Below are positions 8,043-14,315 of a DNA stretch of 64,000 bases, in pieces. Made by a program: the position numbers and the translations under genes. Origin of the DNA: Arthrobacter_H rhombi (GTDB lineage: Bacteria > Actinomycetota > Actinomycetes > Actinomycetales > Micrococcaceae); NCBI RefSeq assembly GCF_039526245.1, contig NZ_BAAAIV010000009.1, positions 62,001-126,000 on the forward strand, given 5' to 3'. Under the pieces are notes generated by a model that made no database searches, was not told where the DNA came from, and saw only the letters and a program-made list of their open reading frames with translations. The stretch's first letter is position 1, and each line of letters begins with the position of its first letter.

Positions 8043-8819
8043 ATGAGCGTGCCCGACGAAGTTCCCGCCGGCGGGGAGGACGCCTCGGCGCAAGCGGAAG
8101 GCGAGTCGCCCATCGGCGGCGCCGTACTGGCCGGCATCGAGAGGATCACCGCCATCGACGCCGTGCGTACGCGCATTGGGGTGGCCGTTTCGTTGGGGCT
8201 GCTCAAACCGGGGGAGCGCCTGCCGGATCAGCAGGAAGTCGCTGCCGGCCTCTCGGTTTCCACGATCACGGCCCGTCGGGCGATGACCAGCCTGGCCGAC
8301 GAGGGCATCGTGGTGCGCCGGCGTGGCCGCCATGGTGGGACCTTCGTGGCCGACGAACCACCGGTTGAGGCCCTGCGGGCGCTCGCCGTGGGGTCCACCG
8401 ACTTCGAGGCAGTGCACCAGCTCGTGGACCGGCGGGTGCTCTTCGAATGTTCGGTCACGCATTTCGCGGCGTTGGCCGCCACGGAGGGCCAGTTGGCCGA
8501 GCTCGATCAGCTGGCCGCGAAGATGGCGGCCTCCGCGACCTGGGCCGAATACCACCAGGCCGACGAGCATTTCCATCGATTGGTCGGCACGGCGGCCGGG
8601 ATGAACGGCGCCACGGAGCAATATCATCGCACCCTGGCCGAGCTCTACGCCTACTTCATCCCGTATCCGATCCATGAACTGCATGCTGCCAACGCCGACC
8701 ATGTCGAACTGGTGGCCGCCCTTCGTGACCGGGATGTGGTGCGGTCCGTGGAGATTTCCCGGCGCCATGTCGACGTCCTGCACCGCACCATGTTCATGGG
8801 GCTGCTCGAGGCGACCTGA
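8043..8819 (+). CDS. GntR/FadR-type regulator with FCD ligand domain
   Basis: A 258-residue regulator. Residues about 38-105 are the winged helix-turn-helix (GLLKPGERLPDQQEVAAGL, then STITARRAMTSLADEGIV and a basic wing RRRGRHGGTFV). Residues about 115-245 are an all-helical FCD domain, with DEHFHRLVG and the two later histidines in HADHVELVAAL-like and RRHVDVLHR segments that normally hold a metal ion and a carboxylate ligand. A 35-residue acidic N-terminal tail precedes the DNA-binding domain. It is divergent from the nitrilase/permease operon and probably controls it in response to a substrate or product acid. Confidence 0.87.
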   Translation: MSVPDEVPAGGEDASAQAEGESPIGGAVLAGIERITAIDAVRTRIGVAVSLGLLKPGERLPDQQEVAAGLSVSTITARRAMTSLADEGIVVRRRGRHGGTFVADEPPVEALRALAVGSTDFEAVHQLVDRRVLFECSVTHFAALAATEGQLAELDQLAAKMAASATWAEYHQADEHFHRLVGTAAGMNGATEQYHRTLAELYAYFIPYPIHELHAANADHVELVAALRDRDVVRSVEISRRHVDVLHRTMFMGLLEAT

Positions 8820-8836
8820 TTCCGCCCCGTATCCCT

Positions 8837-9511
8837 TCAGGACGCCGGGGTGGAGGCCTTTCCCGTGCGCGGTGAGGGGGCGAGGCTGCCGTAGGCGAAT
8901 TCGACGAGATAGTCATTCAGGGCGGTGGAAGCGGTGGTAGCGCCCGTCTCGTCGGCCGCGAGAATCGCCTGGAGGATCCTTTGGTGGAGTCGTGCTCCCA
9001 CGTGGATGTGGTGTTCCGGGTCCCGCATGTGTGCGATCCAGAATCTTCGGGACAATGCCTGGGCCGGGGCCAATGCCTCGGAGACATAGTCGTTGTCGGC
9101 GGCTGCGGTGATCAGGTGGTGCGTTGTGCTCACGGTCTCGAGGTAGGACACCAATGTGAAGGTCTCCTCCTTCAAGCGGCGCACCATGGCCGTCATGTGC
9201 TCCCGATCATCTGCCCCGGCCCGCTGGCAGGCCAGGGTGACCGCGAGGACCTCCAGGGCGCGGCGCATTTCCAGCAGCCGCAGCTGGGACTCCACGGAGG
9301 TGGCGGGGATGAGCACCCCCTTGTTCGGGTGGATCTGCACCATCCGTTCACGTGCCAGGCGCTGCAGGGCCTCGCGGATCGGGGTGCGGCCATACCCGGT
9401 CATTTCGGTCAGGCGTGACTCGGAGACCAGCGACGCCGGGGCAATCTCCTGGAAAACGATCATCCGTTCCAACTCCGCGTACGCGCTTTCGGCCTTCCCC
9501 ATGGCTGGCAT
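8837..9511 (-). CDS. GntR family regulator with FCD domain
   Basis: A 224-residue regulator starting at ATG 9511, chosen because GGGAGG lies about 7 bases upstream and because the winged helix begins soon after; an in-frame ORF extends further upstream but carries no GntR similarity. The DNA-binding domain contains SESRLTEMTGYGRTPIREAL and ERMVQIHPNKGVLIP. The C-terminal FCD domain includes METHRALEVLAVT-like helices (MRRALEVLAVTLA), the STTHHLITAAADN histidines and GARLHQRILQAI. It is divergent from the NCS1 permease gene across a perfect palindrome, so it is the likely repressor of that transporter operon. Confidence 0.85.
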   Translation of the reverse strand: MPAMGKAESAYAELERMIVFQEIAPASLVSESRLTEMTGYGRTPIREALQRLARERMVQIHPNKGVLIPATSVESQLRLLEMRRALEVLAVTLACQRAGADDREHMTAMVRRLKEETFTLVSYLETVSTTHHLITAAADNDYVSEALAPAQALSRRFWIAHMRDPEHHIHVGARLHQRILQAILAADETGATTASTALNDYLVEFAYGSLAPSPRTGKASTPAS

Positions 9512-9616
9512 CTCCGACCTCCCGTGACTGTTCCCCAATGTGACGGGGGAGTGGAACCCCCCTGGCACCAACGTAGGTGACAACCCATTGACTTCTTGTG
9601 ATCTTACCCATATGTT

Positions 9617-9630
9617 ACCGATATATCGGT
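9617..9630. promoter_or_regulatory. Perfect 14-bp palindrome operator (GntR/NCS1 intergenic)
   Basis: ACCGATATATCGGT is a perfect palindrome located midway between the divergent starts of the GntR regulator (9511) and the permease (9683). Symmetric AT-centred sites of this size are common for GntR/FCD dimers. The symmetry is directly visible; the identity of the binding protein is inferred from position. Confidence 0.6.
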
Positions 9631-9682
9631 TGCACATCGCTTTCCTGACGGGCAGCCCGACCCCTTGATACGGAGGCTTCCC

Positions 9683-11089
9683 TTGAACACCCCACCCCGG
9701 ATAGAGAAACGCACCATAGATTTCATCCCGGACGCCGAGCGGCACGGCTCACCCCGGAGCCTGTTCTTCGTCTGGTTCGCCGCGAACACCTCCATCACGG
9801 CGGTGGTGACCGGTTCGCTGTTCGTCGTCTTGGGGAACTCCGCCCTGTGGGCCATCCCGGCCGCGGTGATCGGCAATATCCTGGGCGGGTTCGTCACGTC
9901 GCTGCACTCGGCCCAAGGGCCGGTTCTCGGTGTTCCCCAGATGATCCAAAGCCGGGCGCAGTTCGGCTACTACGGAGCGATCCTGCCGCTGATCCTGTCC
10001 CTGATCATCTACCTCGGCTTCTATGCCACCGGACTGGTACTCGGAGGCCAGGCCATCGGGGATCTTCTCCACATCCCCACCCAGGCGGGCGCCATCATCT
10101 TCGCGGCGCTCTCGACGCTGCTCGCCATCGTCGGCTACCGGTACATCCACAAGTTCTCCAAGGTGGCCACCGCGTTGAGCGCACTGGTCTTCGTCGTGCT
10201 GTTCATCCGCATCCTGGCCGGTCCCGGCGCCGGGATGTTGACGCAGGATGCCGGCTTCGCCATGGCTCCCTTCGTGCTGGGGATATCCCTGGCCGCATCC
10301 TGGCAGTTGACGTTTGGTCCCTACATTGCCGACTACTCCAGGTACCTGCCCCGCAACACCTCCAAGAAGGCCACCATGGGCTGGACCTTTGCCGGAAGCG
10401 TCATCGGCGGCTCCCTGGCCATGACGCTGGGCGCCCTCGGCGCCACGCTGGGCGGGGACAGCTTCAGCGCCAACCAGGTGGGATACCTTGCCGACCTGGG
10501 CGGAAAATTCGCCTGGCTGGTCCTCCTGGCCGTGATCTGCGGCAAGCTCACCGGCAACACGCTGAGCACCTATGGCGGATTCATGTCACTGGCGACCATC
10601 GTCACCGCGATCACCCGCACCGAACTGGTGGGACGAGTGGGGCGGACCATCTACATCCTGCTCATTTCGGCGGCGGCCCTGGGCCTGGCCCTGGCGGCGA
10701 CCAACAACTTCGTCTCCACCTTCACGAACTTCCTGTTGTTCCTGCTCTACTTCATGACGCCGTGGTCGGCCATCAACCTCGTCGACTTCTACTGGGTCCG
10801 CAAGGAGCGCTACAACGTCGAGGCCCTCTTCCAGCCCGATGGCGAATACGGCAAGGCCAACATCGTGGCCATCGGCGCCTACATCGCCGGCGTCCTGGTC
10901 CAGATCCCCTTCATGAACAGCTCGCTATACGTTGGCCCGATCGCCGACTGGCTCGGCGGGGCAGAAATTGCCTGGCTGATCGGCCTGGTCGTCTCCGGCG
11001 CCGGCTACTACGTCTTCTCACCGGCACGGAAGGCCCTTCGGCAGTACCCCGGCGCCCACGACACCGACCTGATGAACCCCACCCGCTAA
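9683..11089 (+). CDS. NCS1 family permease (purine/cytosine/allantoin-type)
   Basis: A 468-residue membrane transporter with 12 hydrophobic helices. Diagnostic NCS1 features are the N-terminal helix-1 motif FFVWFAANTSITAVVTG, the QFGYYGA segment of helix 3 and the WQLTFGPYIADYSRYLP motif of helix 6, all near the nucleobase/hydantoin-binding site and sodium site. The start is taken as TTG 9683, because CGGAGG (9671-9676) sits 6 bases before it. The gene is followed after 29 bases by a flavin-reductase-like gene. The pairing suggests import of a heterocyclic compound that is then oxidised or reduced, but the substrate is not identified. Confidence 0.9.
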   Translation: MNTPPRIEKRTIDFIPDAERHGSPRSLFFVWFAANTSITAVVTGSLFVVLGNSALWAIPAAVIGNILGGFVTSLHSAQGPVLGVPQMIQSRAQFGYYGAILPLILSLIIYLGFYATGLVLGGQAIGDLLHIPTQAGAIIFAALSTLLAIVGYRYIHKFSKVATALSALVFVVLFIRILAGPGAGMLTQDAGFAMAPFVLGISLAASWQLTFGPYIADYSRYLPRNTSKKATMGWTFAGSVIGGSLAMTLGALGATLGGDSFSANQVGYLADLGGKFAWLVLLAVICGKLTGNTLSTYGGFMSLATIVTAITRTELVGRVGRTIYILLISAAALGLALAATNNFVSTFTNFLLFLLYFMTPWSAINLVDFYWVRKERYNVEALFQPDGEYGKANIVAIGAYIAGVLVQIPFMNSSLYVGPIADWLGGAEIAWLIGLVVSGAGYYVFSPARKALRQYPGAHDTDLMNPTR

Positions 11090-11118
11090 GCACCTCACCG
11101 ATCCCGATAAGGAACCTC

Positions 11119-11775
11119 ATGAAATACGATCCGCGTACCGAAAAAAGCCCGCTGCCCTTCGCCCCGTTCAAGGCGCTCACCGTTCCCCGACCCATCGGCT
11201 GGTTGTCCAGCACCAGCGTGGACGGCGTCGACAACATCGCCCCCTACAGCCAGTGGCAGAACCTGACCTTCGATCCGCCCATGGTGATGTTCGCGGCCAA
11301 CCAGTATCCAGACGGTCGACGCAAGGACACCGTCATCAACGCCGAGGAAACCGGCTGGTTTGTCTGGAACATGGCCACGTGGGACCTCCGTGAGGCGGTC
11401 AACACCAGTGCGATGGCACTGCCCCGCGGGGAAAGCGAATTCGACCGGTTGAACATCACCCGGCGCAGCGCCGAATTGTCCGCGGCGCCCATGGTGGCCG
11501 AGAGCCCCTTCCACTACGAATGCAAGTACCTCTCGACCCACCGGCTGCCCGGCAACTCCAAGGTCGGGAGCATCGACGTCGTCTACGCAACCGTCGAGCG
11601 GATCCACCTCGACGAGTCGGCGCTGACCCCCGACGGACGGATCGACATCCCCAAGGTCAAGCCCATTGCCCGCATGGGCTACTACGACTACACGGTCGTC
11701 ACGGACACCTTCGAGATGCGCGTTCCGCAGTCGGATGCCGATGAAATGGCGGGCCTGGCGGGCCAGCCCGCCTGA
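11119..11775 (+). CDS. Flavin reductase-like domain (FMN-binding split barrel) protein
   Basis: A 218-residue protein of the flavin reductase-like/FMN-binding split-barrel family (NtaB/DIM6 type). The N-terminal signature KALTVPRPIGWLSSTSVDG, then NIAPYSQWQNLTFDPPMVMF and DTVINAEETGWFVWNM, form the FMN-binding barrel. Such proteins either supply reduced flavin to a partner monooxygenase or have FMN-linked functions of their own; no monooxygenase gene is adjacent here. Cytoplasmic. It forms a two-gene operon with the NCS1 permease upstream, which suggests a role in modifying the imported heterocycle (inference). Confidence 0.85.
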   Translation: MKYDPRTEKSPLPFAPFKALTVPRPIGWLSSTSVDGVDNIAPYSQWQNLTFDPPMVMFAANQYPDGRRKDTVINAEETGWFVWNMATWDLREAVNTSAMALPRGESEFDRLNITRRSAELSAAPMVAESPFHYECKYLSTHRLPGNSKVGSIDVVYATVERIHLDESALTPDGRIDIPKVKPIARMGYYDYTVVTDTFEMRVPQSDADEMAGLAGQPA

Positions 11776-11878
11776 TCCAGGGGGCATGGAGTGCCCTCCG
11801 TCCCGCGGTCGGCGCGTGGCTCTTCCCCGTGCCGACCGCCCGCCGGTAGTGTCGGGGGAACCGAACGGGAGGCAGTCC

Positions 11879-12472
11879 ATGCGCGAACTGGTCTACTACA
11901 TCGCCGTATCCATTGACGGCTACATCGCCGGGCCGGGCGACGAGATCGACTTCTATCCCAGCTCGGACGAGTACATGGCCCATATGCTCGCCGAGTACCC
12001 GGATACGATCCCGTCCCACATCCGCTCCCAGGTGGGCCTGGCGGACGCGCCGTTGAAGACGTTCGACACGGTGGTGATGGGGCGGCGCACCTATGAACCG
12101 GCGATCGCCGAAGGCATCACCAGTCCCTACTCCCACCTGCGCCAGGTCGTCGTCTCGCGCAGCATTCAGCAGCTGGATCCCGCGGTGGCCGTGGTGTCAC
12201 AGGACCCCGTGCGGGCGATCCGGTCGCTGAAGTCCGAGGACTCCCCACTGGACATCTACCTGGCCGGCGGCGGGGAACTTGCCGGTGTGCTGTTGCCGGA
12301 GATCGACAGGATCATCGTCAAGCAATATCCGGTGGTCGCCGGTGCCGGCCGATCGGCCTTCTCCGGGGCATTTGCGCCGACGCTCTTCGAGCTCGAGGAC
12401 CTCAGGAGGTTCGACGGCGGCAACGCGATCATGACCTATACCCGCCGCCCGGCCGAGAAGGGGCAAGCATGA
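11879..12472 (+). CDS. Dihydrofolate reductase family protein (RibD C-terminal-like)
   Basis: A 197-residue NADPH-dependent reductase-fold protein. MRELVYYIAVSIDGYIAGP is the typical opening of the YyaP/RibD C-terminal-like branch, VVMGRRTYEPA corresponds to the NADPH-binding helix and IYLAGGGELAGVLLP to the second nucleotide-binding loop. It is not a housekeeping FolA, since the substrate-binding Asp/Glu and tryptophan pattern of true DHFR is absent. The substrate is unknown. GGGAGG at 11867-11872 supports ATG 11879. Its stop overlaps the start of the next gene by 4 bases (ATGA). Confidence 0.85.
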   Translation: MRELVYYIAVSIDGYIAGPGDEIDFYPSSDEYMAHMLAEYPDTIPSHIRSQVGLADAPLKTFDTVVMGRRTYEPAIAEGITSPYSHLRQVVVSRSIQQLDPAVAVVSQDPVRAIRSLKSEDSPLDIYLAGGGELAGVLLPEIDRIIVKQYPVVAGAGRSAFSGAFAPTLFELEDLRRFDGGNAIMTYTRRPAEKGQA

Positions 12473-13473
12473 AGAACCCCAGTGCCGTCCTGCGCGGCAT
12501 CCGCGAGGTCGCCATCGAGGACCGGCCCGTCCCGGTGCCCGCGTCCCACGAAGTCCTGGTCGCCGTCAGGGCCACGGGCATCTGCGGTTCGGACGTGCAC
12601 TACTACGAGCACGGGAGGATCGGCGATTTCGTCCTGGAGGCGCCGATGGTCATCGGCCACGAATCGGCGGGCGTCATCACGGCGGTGGGCAGCGACGTCG
12701 ATGCCGGGCGCGTCGGCGAGACGGTCGCGCTCGAACCGGGGGTCCCATGTCGACGCTGTGAGCAGTGCCGGGCCGGGCGTTACAACCTGTGTCCCGACGT
12801 CGTCTTCTTTGCCACCCCGCCCGTGGATGGGTCGATCGCCGGGTTCGTGGTGATCGACGCCGACTTCGCGCACCGGGCCCCCGACGGGTTGGCCTTCGAG
12901 CAGGCAGCCATGGCCGAACCGGTCTCCGTGGGCGTCTGGGCCGCGCGCAAGGCGGGCATCACTGCCGGGGATCGGGTGCTGGTGACAGGGGCCGGTCCCA
13001 TCGGGCTCTTCGCGGCACAGGTGGCGCGGGCGCAGGGCGCCGCCGAGGTCACGATCACCGACCTGAGTGGGTACCGGCTGAAGGTGGCCCGGGAGCTGGG
13101 TTTCCAGACGGCGTCGGCCGATAGCGATCTGCCTGGTGGCCACACCGTTTTGCTGGAATGTTCGGGCGCCGGCCCGGCAGTGGAGTCGGGCCTGCGGGCG
13201 CTGGCTCCCGCCGGGCGGGCCGTGCTGGTGGGCATGGGAGCTGACCAGGTCTCGATCAGCGTCCCCCTCGTGCAGGGGCGCGAGCTCTCCATCACGGGGG
13301 TCTTCCGCTACGCCAACACCTACCCCACGGCGCTGGCGCTGATTGCCTCGGGTGCCGTGGCCACGGATCCGCTGATCACCCATCGGTTCACCCTGGAGCA
13401 GACGGAGTCGGCCCTGACCCTGGCACGCCGCGCACCAGAATCCCTGAAGGCAGTCGTCCTGCACGGCGGCTAG
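12469..13473 (+). CDS. Zinc alcohol dehydrogenase, sorbitol/xylitol dehydrogenase-like
   Basis: A 334-residue medium-chain dehydrogenase/reductase. Zinc site residues are visible: Cys in ATGICGSDVHYY, His-Glu in VIGHESAGVI, and the second catalytic Glu in MAEPVSVGVWA. The structural zinc lobe is PCRRCEQCRAGRYNLCP with four cysteines. The nucleotide-binding turn is VLVTGAGPIGLFAAQVA. The 'CGSDVHYYEHGRIGDF' stretch is characteristic of the polyol (sorbitol/xylitol) dehydrogenase branch, which oxidises a sugar alcohol with NAD+. It is coupled to the DHFR-like gene by a 4 bp overlap. The sequence ends just before the assembly gap, so downstream partners are unseen. Confidence 0.88.
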   Translation: MKNPSAVLRGIREVAIEDRPVPVPASHEVLVAVRATGICGSDVHYYEHGRIGDFVLEAPMVIGHESAGVITAVGSDVDAGRVGETVALEPGVPCRRCEQCRAGRYNLCPDVVFFATPPVDGSIAGFVVIDADFAHRAPDGLAFEQAAMAEPVSVGVWAARKAGITAGDRVLVTGAGPIGLFAAQVARAQGAAEVTITDLSGYRLKVARELGFQTASADSDLPGGHTVLLECSGAGPAVESGLRALAPAGRAVLVGMGADQVSISVPLVQGRELSITGVFRYANTYPTALALIASGAVATDPLITHRFTLEQTESALTLARRAPESLKAVVLHGG

Positions 13474-13478
13474 CCCGA

Positions 13479-13504
13479 NNNNNNNNNNNNNNNNNNNNNN
13501 NNNN
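13479..13504. other. Assembly gap (run of 26 N)
   Basis: Twenty-six undetermined bases lie 5 bases after the stop of the polyol dehydrogenase gene and about 40 bases before the end of the YceI gene. The true gap size is unknown; a short fixed N run is typical of contig joining, so the flanking genes should not be assumed to be neighbours in the genome. Confidence 0.97.
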
Positions 13505-13543
13505 GAAGGGGAGGCGGCCGACGTCGTGTTGTTGTTGCTGGAC

Positions 13544-14089
13544 CTAGTTGGCCGAAGGCAGGACGAACGCCGAGTCGACGTTGATGGTGACCTTGTCGCC
13601 GACCAGGACGCCGCCGGCTTCGAGGGCCGCATTCCAGGTGATGCCGAACTGCTTGCGGGAGATGTGCGTGGTGGCGGAGAAACCGGCGCGGGTGGCGCCG
13701 AACGGGTCAACGGCGACGCCGCCGAACTCGACCTTGAACTCGACCGGGAGGGTGGTCTCCTTGATGGTCAGGTTGCCCTTGAGGACGAATTCCTCGTGGT
13801 CACCTGCGGCGCCGGTGGACACGAAGGTCATCTGGGGGAACTGCTCGACGTCGAAGAAGTCGGCGCTCTTGACGTGGCCGTCGCGGTTCTCGTCATTGGA
13901 GTCGAAGGAGGCGGTCTTCACGACGGCCTCGACCTTGGAGGCCTCGAGGGACTCGCCGACCGTGAGGGTGGCGTCCGAGTCGGTGAATGCGCCGCGGACC
14001 TTGCTGATGCCTGCGTGGCGGACGGTGAATCCGACCTCGGTGTGGGCCTGATCGAGCTTCCAGGTGCCGGGGGTGAGCGTAACTGACAT
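13544..14089 (-). CDS. YceI family polyisoprenoid-binding-like protein
   Basis: A 181-residue lipocalin-like protein. The opening TPGTWKLDQAHTEVGFTVRH and the later GHVKSADFFDVEQFPQMTF and LTIKETTLPVEF are the standard YceI family signature; the beta-barrel binds isoprenoid or other hydrophobic molecules. There is no signal peptide, so unlike proteobacterial YceI this one is predicted to stay in the cytoplasm, as is common in actinobacteria. AGGAG lies 6 bases before ATG 14089. Its promoter region contains an inverted repeat overlapping a good -35 element, so it is probably repressor-controlled, possibly under stress. Confidence 0.92.
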   Translation of the reverse strand: MSVTLTPGTWKLDQAHTEVGFTVRHAGISKVRGAFTDSDATLTVGESLEASKVEAVVKTASFDSNDENRDGHVKSADFFDVEQFPQMTFVSTGAAGDHEEFVLKGNLTIKETTLPVEFKVEFGGVAVDPFGATRAGFSATTHISRKQFGITWNAALEAGGVLVGDKVTINVDSAFVLPSAN

Positions 14090-14147
14090 GTTGGACTCCT
14101 TTGCTTCTCCCCGGCGGAACCGGGAGGTTTGTATGCTTATGCATATA

Positions 14148-14176
14148 ACTATGACACTACATGATTGAAGTGTCAA
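14148..14176 (-). promoter_or_regulatory. yceI promoter with overlapping inverted repeat
   Basis: On the minus strand TTGACA (plus 14171-14176) and CATAGT (plus 14148-14153) are spaced by 17 bases, a good sigma-70-like promoter. TGACACT (14152-14158) and AGTGTCA (14169-14175) form an exact inverted repeat of 7 bp arms that spans the spacer and touches both hexamers, so a repressor bound there would occlude RNA polymerase. No regulator gene lies next to it; the nearest is the BenR-like gene. Confidence 0.6.
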
Positions 14177-14315
14177 GCATTATTTTCCAGAAGATCTCCG
14201 CTGCCCTCTCGATAGCGGGTCGGCAGTGAAGGACGGCCAGCCGGTCATCACCCACCACCAGGAATTCGATGCCGTGCTGGAAGAGATGCACGACGGCGGA
14301 AACGGGCTCCCGTGG

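Noticed and set aside
14177..14315. Short open frames between the BenR-like gene and yceI, on both strands
   Set aside because: About 45-60 codons, no ribosome site and no family similarity; compatible with chance in GC-rich DNA.
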